Assembly: GCA_903830625.1 (NCBI GenBank)
Contig: CAIKUK010000008.1
Coordinates: 1-43,014 of the forward strand
Direction: 5' to 3'
Origin: Candidatus Yanofskyibacteriota bacterium
Lineage (GTDB): Bacteria; Patescibacteriota; Minisyncoccia; 2-02-FULL-40-12; GWA2-44-9
Length of the DNA: 43,014 nt
The notes below the pieces were generated by a model. That model was given only the letters and a program-made list of their open reading frames with translations, did no database searches and was not told where the DNA came from. This document shows, piece after piece, positions 1-7,082 of this stretch; the stretch's first letter is position 1; every line of letters begins with the position of its first letter. The translations under genes were made by a program, and so were the position numbers.

Positions 1-209
1 CCAAAGAAAATACCGAAGAATTTAAATCCGTGATGACGAATCTTGTGGAAATGATTTATCAAGCTACAAAAGTACTGACGCCGTTCATGCCGGAAACCGC
101 AGATAAGATCTCTAAAGTTTTTGATTTTAAAAAAGAAGAAGCCGGCCTCGAAGGCCGGCGACTGAAGGTTTCCAAGGGCGAGGTGTTATTCCCACGTCGG
201 GAACAATGA
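1..209 (+). CDS. metG: Methionyl-tRNA synthetase, C-terminal end only (partial)
   Basis: Reading from base 3, this frame gives 68 residues ending at a TGA at 207-209. It resembles the C-terminal helical part of methionyl-tRNA synthetase: a helix with TPFMPETADKI, as in the anticodon-binding domain, and a final VLFPRRE, close to the usual 'PLFPRI' ending. The rest lies outside the window. The tatD gene follows, and metG-tatD is a common bacterial neighbourhood, which supports the call. The codons at 141-159 are a perfect GCCGGCC/GGCCGGC palindrome encoding AGLEGR, an apparent in-frame insertion. The last 24 bases overlap a convergent small gene. The family is probable rather than certain because only the tail is visible. 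Confidence 0.75.
   Translation, partial: KENTEEFKSVMTNLVEMIYQATKVLTPFMPETADKISKVFDFKKEEAGLEGRRLKVSKGEVLFPRREQ
141..159. repeat. GC palindrome inside metG, probable terminator for the convergent small gene
   Basis: A 7-bp stem GCCGGCC, loop TCGAA, then GGCCGGC. Read on the minus strand it is followed by a pyrimidine-rich CTTCTTCTTTTTT run, so it can act as a rho-independent terminator for the minus-strand gene at 186-401. On the plus strand it is translated as part of metG. The same core palindrome recurs as the terminator after yqeY (27801-27828). Confidence 0.65.
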
Positions 210-401
210 CCTAACGGAGAGGGGCAACGTTTTGATGAATCGCTTGGCCTTGTCCCCAGCTTTCTTGATGCCCAGGATGGGAATGAGAATGAGAAAGATC
301 AGGAGCGTTGTCAACATGAGCTCAAGGTCTCCATGAAAAACTTCTGGTTTTGAAAGGACTTTGTACTTCGGAGCAACCCACGCTTGATCCCGATCTGTCA
401 T
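186..401 (-). CDS. Small single-pass membrane protein, 71 aa, unknown function
   Basis: I do not recognise this protein. The minus-strand ORF starts best at the ATG whose complement is 399-401, because a GGAGG Shine-Dalgarno sits just upstream; an in-frame ATG five codons earlier lacks one. It has a polar N-terminus (MTDRDQAWVAPKYK), one hydrophobic segment at about residues 26-43 (LELMLTTLLIFLILIPIL) and a basic C-terminal tail, suggesting a membrane protein with the tail inside. It converges on metG, overlapping its last 24 bases, and a terminator-like palindrome lies downstream at 141-159. It is one of several small membrane genes here that carry their own strong SD. Confidence 0.6.
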   Translation of the reverse strand: MTDRDQAWVAPKYKVLSKPEVFHGDLELMLTTLLIFLILIPILGIKKAGDKAKRFIKTLPLSVRSLFPTWE

Positions 402-441
402 TGGGCCTCCATGCATATATTAAAGCACGAGTCCATCTTTT

Positions 442-1290
442 ATGTCAAAAATTTTTGATTCTCACTGCCATCCTCAATTTCCGCAATATGATGCGGATAG
501 AGAAGAAATGATAAAACGAAACCTGGAGCAGGGCGTTTTTATGATCGCCGTCGGCGCTAATTTGGAAACGTCAAAACAGGCCATTGAACTGGCGAATAAA
601 TATGACGGCCCTCCTTCGCCCGATGGCTTCGGGCGGGCAGGCATCTGGGCGACGGTTGGTTTGCACCCCGATGACATAAAAGATGATTTTAAAATAGAAG
701 ATTATCGGTCTTTATCTTCCGGAAAGAAAGTGGTAGCGATAGGGGAGGTTGGCCTTGATTATTACCGGACCCCAGAAGAAGAAAAAAGAACCAGACAAAA
801 AGAAATTTTTTCTCAATTTATAGATCTAGCATTGGAAACAGATAAGCCATTAGTCTTGCATTGTCGGAACGAAAAGAATGGCAAATCGGCTCACGAGGAT
901 GCAATAAAAATATTGTCGGGCAAAGGGTATCCTTCCCCGAGTCTGCAGTTTCCCGGCGTAGCCCATTCTTTTACAGGTACACCGGAAGAAGCTGATAGTT
1001 ATTTAAAACTTGGTTTCATACTGGCTTTTAACGGCATCATTACTTTTACCGAAGAATATGACGAGCTGGTAAAGTTTTTGCCGATGAATAAAATTTTAAT
1101 AGAAACTGATGCGCCATATCTGGCGCCGGAGCCGTATCGTGGACAAAGAAATGAGCCGGGCCATGTAATTGAAGTGGCCAAGAAGATAGCCCAGTTAAAA
1201 AATATGGATTATGAAATGGTGGCCAAAGAAACATTCGGTAATACTCAAAAACTTTTCAAAATCCATCTTCCACCGGAATACAAACTCTAA
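442..1290 (+). CDS. tatD: TatD family metal-dependent hydrolase / DNase
   Basis: A 282-residue TatD-type (beta/alpha)8 hydrolase. TatD proteins are Mg-dependent exonucleases acting on single-stranded DNA ends, with proposed roles in repair and quality control. Visible metal-binding residues are DSHCH (7-10), GEVGLDYY around 95, LHCRNE around 140, AHSFTG, and ETDAPYLAPEPYRGQRNEP near 225. Residues about 55-64 (PPSPDGFGRA) are not expected in the family. They are encoded by a palindrome at 617-635 (CGCCCGA, loop, TCGGGCG), so a repeat unit has been inserted in frame between the two halves of a KY..IWATVGLHP stretch. The gene follows metG, as is common in bacteria. The ATG at 442 begins directly with the catalytic N-terminus, so the start is secure. 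Confidence 0.93.
   Translation: MSKIFDSHCHPQFPQYDADREEMIKRNLEQGVFMIAVGANLETSKQAIELANKYDGPPSPDGFGRAGIWATVGLHPDDIKDDFKIEDYRSLSSGKKVVAIGEVGLDYYRTPEEEKRTRQKEIFSQFIDLALETDKPLVLHCRNEKNGKSAHEDAIKILSGKGYPSPSLQFPGVAHSFTGTPEEADSYLKLGFILAFNGIITFTEEYDELVKFLPMNKILIETDAPYLAPEPYRGQRNEPGHVIEVAKKIAQLKNMDYEMVAKETFGNTQKLFKIHLPPEYKL
617..635. repeat. In-frame palindromic repeat in tatD
   Basis: CGCCCGA, loop TGGCT, TCGGGCG. It belongs to the same loose family (CGCC-TTCG-type arms) as copies at 5142-5167, 14288-14314, 20284-20319 and 42911-42943, and adds about ten residues to TatD. Confidence 0.7.
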
Positions 1291-1315
1291 TTTCTAAACT
1301 AAAAAAGGGCCTATT

Positions 1316-1342
1316 AAAAACCGGTCAAAATGGCCGGTTTTT
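1316..1342 (+). terminator. Rho-independent terminator after tatD
   Basis: Stem AAAAACCGG / CCGGTTTTT with a 9-nt loop, symmetric and therefore usable in both directions. It is followed immediately by a separate promoter (1348-1377), so it isolates tatD from the next transcript. Confidence 0.8.
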
Positions 1343-1347
1343 AGCTA

Positions 1348-1377
1348 TTGACTTTTTGGTACCATTCATGCTATACT
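1348..1377 (+). promoter_or_regulatory. Sigma70-type promoter of the orphan GC-rich transcript
   Basis: TTGACT at 1348-1353, an 18-bp spacer and TATACT at 1372-1377. The expected start is about 1381-1385, at the GGGGTG run that opens the unexplained transcript. Confidence 0.75.
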
Positions 1378-1383
1378 TAAGGG

Positions 1384-1746
1384 GTGATGGAGATACGGGA
1401 TGGGTCGGGCCACAGCGCCAAGGCACTCTGCCTCCGGCGCGCCGGTCCAGCGATACCCGGCCGATTATCTCCTCGGTTGCCCAGTCCCGCCGGCGTGTTA
1501 AGCGTGCGGTGGCCCGAGAAGCCGTGTGCATGGCGTCGACGGGGCTGAGCTCGGTTCTTTACAAGTCGGTGTCGGGTTTGTTGATTTCCGGCGGCCAACG
1601 AAGCTGTCCGGCGTATGGGGGAATCGCCATGCGGGTTACCTTCATTCGAGAATTTCCATACACAGCTGGCCCTGCGGTTGAGCCTCGACCGAGCACAGGG
1701 GATTAGTGGGCAGGTCCGGGTAGTGCACCCCGGGCCTTTATTTTTT
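1384..1746 (+). ncRNA. Candidate structured RNA, GC-rich, own promoter and terminator; identity unknown
   Basis: About 340-360 nt between a good promoter and a strong terminator, far more GC-rich than its neighbours. No frame gives a convincing protein. One candidate is a 53-codon ORF from ATG 1387, and a frame open from 1356 starts inside the promoter. Possible helices include GGGGTG at the 5' end with CACCCC at 1726-1731, GCGCC/GGCGC enclosing AGGCA/TGCCT at about 1418-1440, TCGGGCC (about 1406-1412) with GGCCCGA (about 1511-1517), GCTCGGT (about 1549) with ACCGAGC (about 1688), and GTATGG (about 1613) with CCATAC (about 1656). I found none of the conserved RNase P, tmRNA or SRP RNA motifs. 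A small-protein gene remains possible. Confidence 0.5.
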
Positions 1747-1747
1747 T
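1713..1747 (+). terminator. Terminator of the orphan transcript
   Basis: GGTCCGGG / CCCGGGCC stem with the loop TAGTGCAC, followed by TTTATTTTTTT. The loop side contains the CACCCC that could instead pair with the transcript's 5' GGGGTG. Confidence 0.85.
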
Positions 1748-1774
1748 GATAAAAAACTCTATTTCGGCTATGAT
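1746..1774 (+). promoter_or_regulatory. leuS promoter
   Basis: TTGATA (1746-1751), a 17-bp spacer and TATGAT (1769-1774). Start of transcription is expected at about 1781, leaving only some 5 nt before the leuS ATG and no room for a Shine-Dalgarno. Confidence 0.65.
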
Positions 1775-1786
1775 AACTATACTTAT

Positions 1787-4267
1787 ATGCCCAAATACAA
1801 CCCAGCGAAGATAGAGAAGAAATGGCAGAAATATTGGGAAGACGAGAAGCTTTATCAAGTTTCTGATTCGGGCCATGACAAAAAGAATTTTATGTTACTG
1901 GTGGAGTTTCCGTACCCATCAGGGGATTTACATATCGGCCACTGGTACGCTTTCTCCGTTCCGGATATTTATGGACGGTATCTACGGATGAGCGGATTCA
2001 ATGTCATGTATCCTATTGGTTTTGATGCTTTTGGTTTGCCGGCCGAGAACGCGGCCATCAAAAATAATATTCATCCCCGAGATTGGACGGAAAAGAATAT
2101 TAAAAATATGTCCAAACAGCTCCGTTCCATGGGTGCGGCTTTTGATTGGACACGGGAAGTGTCCACTATTGACCCCGAATATTACAAATGGACACAATGG
2201 ATATTTCTTCAATTATACAAAGCCGGTCTGGCTTATCGGGCGGAAACTTTGGTCAATTGGTGTCCGAAAGATATGACCGTCTTGGCCAATGAGCAGGTGA
2301 TAGACGGGAAATGCGACCGTTGCGGCACCGCCGTTGAACAACGCAATCTGGCACAATGGATGTTTAAAATCACTTCTTTTGCCGATCGTTTAATTGAAGA
2401 CATGAAAGATTTAGATTGGCCGGATTCAACCAAACTGGCCCAGAAAAACTGGATCGGGAAAAGCGAGGGCATCAATATCAATTATGACGTTGACGGTACT
2501 GATAAACAGATAACTGTTTATACCACCAGGCCGGACACTAATTTCGGGGCGACTTTTATCGTGGTCGCGCCGGACAGCCAATTTGTAAAAGAAAACAAAG
2601 ATTTATTCTCTAATCCGGAAGAGATAGAAAAATATTTATCTGAATCAAGGAAGAAAAGCGATTTGGAAAGAATCGCCGAGGGGCGAAAGAAAACCGGGGT
2701 CTCTACTGGTCTTTATGCGGTCAATAATTTGACCGAGAAAAAGATGCCGATTTATGTCAGTGATTTCGTTTTGGCTTCTGTGGGAACGGGAGCCGTCGTC
2801 GGCGTTCCCGGCCATGATATCCGCGACTTTGAATTTGCTCAAGAAAAAGGTTTGGAAGTTATTAGGGTCGTTGTGGGTAAAGATGGCGATGATTCTCCGA
2901 TTACTAAAATAGAACAAGTTCAGGAAGAAGACGGTACGGTAGTCAATAGCCAATTCATAAACGGATTAAACATTCACGAAGCGACAGAAAAAATTAAAGA
3001 TTATATAGAGGAAAAAGCGTGGGGCAAAAGAGCGGTCAATTATCGTTTGCATGATTGGGTTTTGTCACGTCAGCGTTATTGGGGCGTACCCATTCCGATG
3101 GTTCATTGCGCTGATTGCGGATACCAACCAGTGTTGGAAAAAGAATTGCCGATTGAATTGCCGCCTTTAAAGGATTTCATGCCGACGGATGACGGCCGTT
3201 CGCCGTTGGCCAAAGCGGGGAAGTGGCTGAAAGCGGAATGTCCAAATTGCGGCAAACCGGCCGAAAGAGAAACCGACACCATGGATACGTTCGTGGATTC
3301 TTCTTGGTATTATATGCGCTACACCGATCCGGATAATAAGGAAGAGTTTGCTTCCAAAGAGAACATGGCCAAGTGGCTGCCGGTGCCGTTGTATTTTGGC
3401 GGGGCGGAACACAACACCATGCATCTTTTGTATTCGCGCTTTATCACTAAAGCTTTGAACAGCCAGAACTTGGTTGAATTTTCCGAGCCGTTCTTGGGCC
3501 GGCGCAACCACGGCGTAATCCTTGGCCCGAACAATCAAAAAATGTCCAAGTCTAAGGGCAATGTCGTTGATCCGGACGAGCAGGTGGAAAAATTCGGGGC
3601 TGATACCGTGCGCATGTATTTTGCTTTTATGGGGCCGTATGATCAGAATTATTCTTGGAATTTTGAAGGCGTGGTGGGTGTCCGCCGATTTTTGGACCGG
3701 GTTTGGAATTTTACAAATAAACTTATAACTGATAACAAAAAACTTATAACAGAACCAGTAGAGACAAGGGTTGCGATTCACAAAGCGATTAAAAATATTG
3801 GAGAAGCAGTGAAATCGCACAAATTCAATGTTGGCGTATCGGAATTAATGAAATGTTTGAATGCCATTGAAAATTCAGAGTTATCGGTTTTGAGTTATCA
3901 GTCATTCGTTAAATTGCTTGCGCCATTCGCGCCGCACATCGCCGAAGAGTTGTGGTTCCGATTGCAAATGCAATCGAGAATCCTCGATTCGCAGAGCGAA
4001 TCGGGACAGGTTCCAGAAAATTATACCTCGATTCATGCCGAAAAGTGGCCCGAATTTGACGAAGCGTTATTACTGGAAGAATCAGCGACCCTGGTCATTC
4101 AGGTAAACGGCAAATTCCGTGATTCGATTAAAGTGAAACGGGGCCTTTCGGAAGAAGAAATTAAGAAAATAGTGCTGGCCAACGAGAAGGTTCAAAAAGC
4201 GATTGATAACAAAGAGATCAAGAAGTTCGTATACATTCAGGACAAGTTGACGAATATTGTGGTGTGA
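1787..4267 (+). CDS. leuS: Leucyl-tRNA synthetase
   Basis: An 826-residue class I aminoacyl-tRNA synthetase that charges tRNA-Leu. The HIGH signature is at residues 49-52 (DLHIGHWYA) and KMSKSKGNVVDPD near 585. The editing (CP1) domain has the TTRPDTNFGATFIVVAPD motif, and there are two zinc-type Cys pairs (CDRCG near 180 and CPNCG near 485). Length is typical for bacterial LeuRS. Residues about 730-748 (SRILDSQSESGQVPEN) interrupt a conserved region before the SIH.EKWP stretch and are encoded by the palindrome at 3985-4003, so they look like an inserted repeat. The start fits the first conserved residues (KYNPAKIEKKWQKYW). The gene ends in TGA. The mRNA is probably close to leaderless. Confidence 0.97.
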   Translation: MPKYNPAKIEKKWQKYWEDEKLYQVSDSGHDKKNFMLLVEFPYPSGDLHIGHWYAFSVPDIYGRYLRMSGFNVMYPIGFDAFGLPAENAAIKNNIHPRDWTEKNIKNMSKQLRSMGAAFDWTREVSTIDPEYYKWTQWIFLQLYKAGLAYRAETLVNWCPKDMTVLANEQVIDGKCDRCGTAVEQRNLAQWMFKITSFADRLIEDMKDLDWPDSTKLAQKNWIGKSEGININYDVDGTDKQITVYTTRPDTNFGATFIVVAPDSQFVKENKDLFSNPEEIEKYLSESRKKSDLERIAEGRKKTGVSTGLYAVNNLTEKKMPIYVSDFVLASVGTGAVVGVPGHDIRDFEFAQEKGLEVIRVVVGKDGDDSPITKIEQVQEEDGTVVNSQFINGLNIHEATEKIKDYIEEKAWGKRAVNYRLHDWVLSRQRYWGVPIPMVHCADCGYQPVLEKELPIELPPLKDFMPTDDGRSPLAKAGKWLKAECPNCGKPAERETDTMDTFVDSSWYYMRYTDPDNKEEFASKENMAKWLPVPLYFGGAEHNTMHLLYSRFITKALNSQNLVEFSEPFLGRRNHGVILGPNNQKMSKSKGNVVDPDEQVEKFGADTVRMYFAFMGPYDQNYSWNFEGVVGVRRFLDRVWNFTNKLITDNKKLITEPVETRVAIHKAIKNIGEAVKSHKFNVGVSELMKCLNAIENSELSVLSYQSFVKLLAPFAPHIAEELWFRLQMQSRILDSQSESGQVPENYTSIHAEKWPEFDEALLLEESATLVIQVNGKFRDSIKVKRGLSEEEIKKIVLANEKVQKAIDNKEIKKFVYIQDKLTNIVV
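3985..4003. repeat. In-frame palindrome in leuS
   Basis: CGATTCGC, loop AGA, GCGAATCG. It is translated into part of a roughly 16-residue insertion in the LeuRS C-terminal region. Confidence 0.65.
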
Positions 4268-4363
4268 GATATGTTGGAATAACGGAAATGATTAACTGGC
4301 TGATAAGCGATTGACAGATTCAGCACTGCTCGAACTTCATAGCAAATATCGGCTATTTGACAG

Positions 4364-4708
4364 ATGACCAGCGAACCGGACAGAGATTTTGTAGAGTTTA
4401 TTATCAAGGGGATTGTTAATAATCCCGATAAAGTGGAAGTCGTACGGACAGTGGACGAGTTAGGTGTCCTGTTGACCGTGAAAGTGGCGCCGGAAGATAT
4501 GGGTCTACTGATTGGCCGAAGCGGTTCAACCGCCAAAGCGGTCCGAACACTAGCTCGTATTATTGGTATGCGCAATAACGCCCGCGTTAATTTAAAGATA
4601 GAAGAACCCGAAGGCGGGCGGATGGTTAAAGAAGTGGAACCGATGGCCGGTTTGGGCGATGGCAAAGAAAAGACCGTTGATGAAGCGATGGATAATTTGG
4701 GAATATAA
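4364..4708 (+). CDS. khpA: KH-domain RNA-binding protein (KhpA / YlqC type)
   Basis: A 114-residue protein with a single KH domain. The GxxG RNA-binding loop is seen in LLIGRSGSTAKAVRTLARI at about residues 49-66. N-terminal DFVEFIIKGIVNNPDKVEV is the usual family start. KhpA proteins form dimers (often with KhpB) and bind small and messenger RNAs; in many genomes khpA lies between rpsP and rimM-trmD. Here it lies upstream of trmD, but rimM is absent and a 34-codon membrane microgene sits between. The C-terminal 30 residues (EPEGGRMVKEVEPMAGLGDGKEK) are a variable, charged tail. ATG 4364 is taken because the domain begins right after it. Confidence 0.88.
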   Translation: MTSEPDRDFVEFIIKGIVNNPDKVEVVRTVDELGVLLTVKVAPEDMGLLIGRSGSTAKAVRTLARIIGMRNNARVNLKIEEPEGGRMVKEVEPMAGLGDGKEKTVDEAMDNLGI

Positions 4709-4721
4709 ACTCTATTTAATT

Positions 4722-4746
4722 AAACGCCGCGCCTTGCGTGGCGTTT
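4722..4746 (+). terminator. Hairpin terminator after khpA
   Basis: AAACGCC ... GGCGTTT with GCGC-rich inner pairing, followed by AATTTT. It separates khpA from the microprotein gene whose -10 (TATAGT, about 4757-4762) follows directly. Confidence 0.7.
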
Positions 4747-4779
4747 AATTTTGGGGTATAGTAATGAAGGAGGCCGAAC

Positions 4780-4884
4780 ATGTCTCTTTGTTCCTTTGCT
4801 GATTTGGTACTGTGGGCAGCTGTGATCTGGCTCTTTTATCAAATCCTAGTTCTGCACTGGCAGTATCCGGGCTGGCCGAAATAA
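4780..4884 (+). CDS. 34-residue membrane microprotein
   Basis: A short ORF starting MSLCSFADLVLWAAVIWLFY and ending WQYPGWPK, then TAA. It has a perfect GGAGG Shine-Dalgarno at about 4769-4773, well spaced from ATG 4780, a TATAGT -10 just upstream, and an 8- to 10-bp hairpin (4885-4912) immediately after the stop. Residues about 5-26 form one hydrophobic, Trp-rich transmembrane helix. I recognise no family. The full gene context makes translation likely despite the length. It sits between khpA and trmD, where rimM would often be, but has no similarity to RimM. Confidence 0.6.
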   Translation: MSLCSFADLVLWAAVIWLFYQILVLHWQYPGWPK

Positions 4885-4912
4885 ACGCTCCGATTCACAG
4901 TGATCGGAGCGT
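4885..4912 (+). terminator. Hairpin between microprotein gene and trmD
   Basis: ACGCTCCGAT / ATCGGAGCGT, a perfect 10-bp stem with an 8-nt loop. No U-run follows, and the trmD ATG is only 6 nt downstream, so it may control trmD initiation rather than terminate. Confidence 0.5.
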
Positions 4913-4918
4913 CGCTAT

Positions 4919-5605
4919 ATGAAATTTGATATCATCACAATTTTTCCTAACTTTTTTGAAAGCTTTAAGAGTGAAGCTCTGATTGCGCGCGCTCAAGCCA
5001 AGAAACTAATTTCCATTAAGACTCACAATTTGCGCAGTTATGCTGATGATGAACGGGGGACGATTGATGGCCGGCCTTATGGCGGTGGTGCGGGCATGGT
5101 TTTTCTTTTTGAACCGATACGCCAAGCAATATCAAAAATAACCCGCCTTCGCCAAGGCTTCGGCGGGCGAAGAAAAACAAAAATAATCGTTTTCAATCCC
5201 AAGGGTAAAAAATTCAATCAAGCCATGGCTCGTAAATGGGCGAAGCTTGACCAGCTTGTCATGATTTGTGGACGCTACGAAGGCATTGATGAGCGGGTGA
5301 TGACCGAGTTGGCTGATGAAGAAATTTCTATCGGCGATTATGTTTTATTCGGCGGGGAAGTGCCGGCCATGGTGGTCATGGAAGCGGTGACGCGTTTAAT
5401 TCCCGGAGCGGTGGCTAAAGAGGAATCAACCAGAAACGAGAGTTTCTCTGAAGGATTAAATCTGGAGCATCCCCAGTACACCCGGCCGGAGCTGATAACC
5501 CTCAAAAACAAGAAGCTCCGGGTACCTAAAGTTTTACTCTCCGGCGACCATAAAAAGATAGCTGAATGGCGCAAGAAAAACAGCTGGATAAAGCAGGTAA
5601 AATAA
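4919..5605 (+). CDS. trmD: tRNA (guanine-N1)-methyltransferase TrmD
   Basis: A 228-residue SPOUT-class enzyme that methylates G37 of tRNAs using SAM, which prevents frameshifting. Family signatures are FDIITIFPNFFESF (N-terminus), DDERGTIDGRPYGGGAGM, the knot region LVMICGRYEGIDERV, SIGDYVLFGGEVPAMVVMEAVTRLIPG, and LEHPQYTRP near the end. Residues about 75-84 (RLRQGFGGRR) come from the palindromic repeat at 5142-5167 and are absent from normal TrmD, where the chain runs straight from the helix to K.KIIVFNPKGKKF. The length without the insert is normal for the family. ATG 4919 is the only sensible start and lies just after a strong hairpin; no Shine-Dalgarno is apparent. Confidence 0.96.
   Translation: MKFDIITIFPNFFESFKSEALIARAQAKKLISIKTHNLRSYADDERGTIDGRPYGGGAGMVFLFEPIRQAISKITRLRQGFGGRRKTKIIVFNPKGKKFNQAMARKWAKLDQLVMICGRYEGIDERVMTELADEEISIGDYVLFGGEVPAMVVMEAVTRLIPGAVAKEESTRNESFSEGLNLEHPQYTRPELITLKNKKLRVPKVLLSGDHKKIAEWRKKNSWIKQVK
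5142..5167. repeat. In-frame palindromic repeat in trmD
   Basis: CCCGCC ... GGCGGG arms around TTCGCCAAGGCTTC. It encodes the RLRQGFGG stretch. From memory, 'LRQGFGG'-like peptides are a recurrent oddity in CPR proteins. Confidence 0.75.
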
Positions 5606-5612
5606 AGGCTTG

Positions 5613-5682
5613 ACCCCTCACCTTTCGGAGACAATAAATAATCAGAGGCAACGAAGTTGCAAGTTTCCGAAAGGTGAGGGGT
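5613..5682. repeat. Long-armed inverted repeat A, next to the rrs promoter
   Basis: Perfect 17-nt arms (5613-5629 and 5666-5682) around a 36-nt loop that itself contains GCAAC/GTTGC. The right arm ends one base into the -35 box of the rrs promoter. It begins 8 nt after the trmD stop, so it could also terminate trmD, although no U-run follows. Confidence 0.8.
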
Positions 5683-5709
5683 TGACTCTTGGTTGTTGCC
5701 GAGTATAAT
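5682..5709 (+). promoter_or_regulatory. 16S rRNA (rrs) promoter
   Basis: TTGACT (5682-5687), a 16-bp spacer and TATAAT (5704-5709), followed by GGGAGTACC. This gives a leader of about 340 nt before the 16S. Confidence 0.8.
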
Positions 5710-5715
5710 GGGAGT

Positions 5716-6054
5716 ACCATTCGATCCGATAGGGATTGCGACCTTAGAGACCACAATCACTGCGGCAGACAATTAGACACATAGTTAAACCACGATTGTC
5801 CTTAGAGTCTGAGGAAAATCGTGGTTCTGCTTTGCTCGCCGAAGCCTTTGAGGCGAAGGAGAGCTATTGTCTTGAGCCAACGGGTCGCCTTCGCTAAAGC
5901 TACAGCGACCAATGCAAGAACATTGTCAATTTCATATAGTTAACCAGTCCCGATTTTATCCAACCGAAAGGTTGATCTAAAATCGAGGATCCCGACAATT
6001 CCTGCAAAGGTTGTCGGGACAAAAACTTTCTGTCCGCCTCCGGCGGATGGAATT
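5716..6054 (+). other. 16S rRNA leader with several hairpins and the 5' processing arm
   Basis: This 339-nt stretch contains no gene. It holds ACCACGATT/AATCGTGGT (about 5792-5824), palindromes of the GCCTTCGCTAAAGC type (about 5838-5910), the 22-nt processing arm (5926-5947), CGATTTTA/TAAAATCG with an inner AACC-GAAA-GGTT (about 5951-5985), TCCCGACAA/TTGTCGGGA (about 5991-6020) and CCGCC..GGCGG just before the 16S. Such leaders typically carry antitermination and processing signals; no boxA was identified. Confidence 0.6.
5926..5947 (+). other. 16S processing stem, 5' arm
   Basis: These 22 nt are perfectly complementary to 10380-10401, on the other side of the 16S. In bacteria such stems bring the ends of pre-16S together for RNase III-type cleavage. 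Confidence 0.8.
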
Positions 6055-6358
6055 TCTTAAGAGAGTTTGATTCTGGCTCAGGATGAACGCTGGCGGCACC
6101 GATAAGTCATGCAAGTCGAACGGTATAGTCGCAAGATTATATAGTGGCGAACGAGTTAGTAACACATTGGTACATACCCCGAAGTCAGGCATAATTCGCC
6201 GAAAGGCGAACTAATTCCTGATGGTGAAGCAATTCTAAAGGAGCAATCCGCTTCGGGAGTGGCCTATGTCCTATCAGCTTGTTGGCGGGGTAACGGCCCA
6301 CCAAGGCTATGACGGGTAGGGGGTGTGAGAGCATGACCCTCAACGACGAAACTGAGAT

Positions 6359-7082
6359 AAATTTGTCTCCTAGATAAAGTAATTTTCTAGTTAAACCTAG
6401 CTTATAACGGCGAACTCTTCATGTGGATAAAAACCAGTGTGTATAGTGATATACTATACATATATGAAGACAACACCGTGGGAAGTTGTTAGTTCTAAAT
6501 TATCTGATTCTTATTTGGCTGGATTTTTGGATGGCGATGGTTCCATTGTGGCTACTGTTGCTAAACAAGATCCTAAAAGATACCCAAATAAACCACTTCG
6601 AATTATATTGAGGATTAATTTCACTCAACATAAACGATATGAAGGTATACTTGTGGCAATAAAGGAATATTTTGGGGATGTTGGATCGATACGGTATTCA
6701 GTAACACATAATCTCTCCGAACTAGTAATAGTAAAAAGGGAAGATGTTGAAGCAATACTCTATCGACTCTTGCCCCATCTCATTTTAAAGCAAAGGCAAG
6801 CAAACATTGCTCTTGAAATGATAGGTATCTTTAAGAATTGCAAACGAGTTAAAAAGAACGCGATTGCTCCGCAAGATTTTGCGAAGCTAATGCGAATGAC
6901 CATTCAGATAAGAAAGTTAAATTCAAGAACAGGTGGTAAAAAGAATTTAACACTATCAACCCCGTAACGACTTGATCTCGCTAGAGATCAGATAGGTGCT
7001 CTTTAGCATCTATAATACGCTGGCCCCTTTCTATAAAGGGTGAAGACATAGTCTACACCATTAGTGATAATGGATTAATGTG
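6359..7082 (+). other. Intron 1 of 16S (group I type), E. coli position about 328
   Basis: The 5' exon ends ACTGAGAU (6358), the intron ends in G (7082), and the 3' exon resumes ACGGTTCG. This fits the group I rule (U before the intron, terminal G) and restores the conserved ACTGAGAYACGGT. Near the 3' end, CGTAACGACTT (about 6966) and GAAGACATAGTC (about 7040) match the two strands of group I P7. The 724-nt intron carries an endonuclease ORF upstream of P7. Confidence 0.85.
6464..6967 (+). CDS. Intron-encoded LAGLIDADG homing endonuclease (single motif)
   Basis: A 167-residue protein with one LAGLIDADG helix, LAGFLDGDGS at about residues 21-30; its acidic residues normally bind the catalytic Mg. 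Single-motif members work as homodimers that cut an intronless allele near the insertion site and so spread the intron. The later IILRINFTQHKR and GDVGSIRYSVTHNLSELVI segments match the beta-strand saddle of this fold. ATG 6464 (MKTTPWEVV) is preferred over an upstream in-frame ATG at 6437, since the endonuclease domain begins soon after it. The gene lies wholly in intron 1 and is less GC-rich than the rRNA around it. Active-site acidic residues are present, so it is probably functional. Confidence 0.9.
   Translation: MKTTPWEVVSSKLSDSYLAGFLDGDGSIVATVAKQDPKRYPNKPLRIILRINFTQHKRYEGILVAIKEYFGDVGSIRYSVTHNLSELVIVKREDVEAILYRLLPHLILKQRQANIALEMIGIFKNCKRVKKNAIAPQDFAKLMRMTIQIRKLNSRTGGKKNLTLSTP

Noticed and set aside
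1356-1706. 116-residue open frame in the GC-rich region
   Set aside because: Its ATG lies between the -35 and -10 boxes of the promoter, there is no SD, and the composition (Arg/Ser/Pro-rich) looks like GC-rich non-coding DNA.
1384-1746. RNase P RNA, tmRNA or SRP RNA as the identity of the orphan transcript
   Set aside because: None of the conserved cores (GAGGAAAGTCC-type, tRNA-like 3' end with CCA, GGAAGCAG-type) is present, despite a superficial GGGGTGAT start.
3167-3820. Long minus-strand frame of 217 codons
   Set aside because: A shadow of leuS, which is certain on the plus strand; no promoter or SD.
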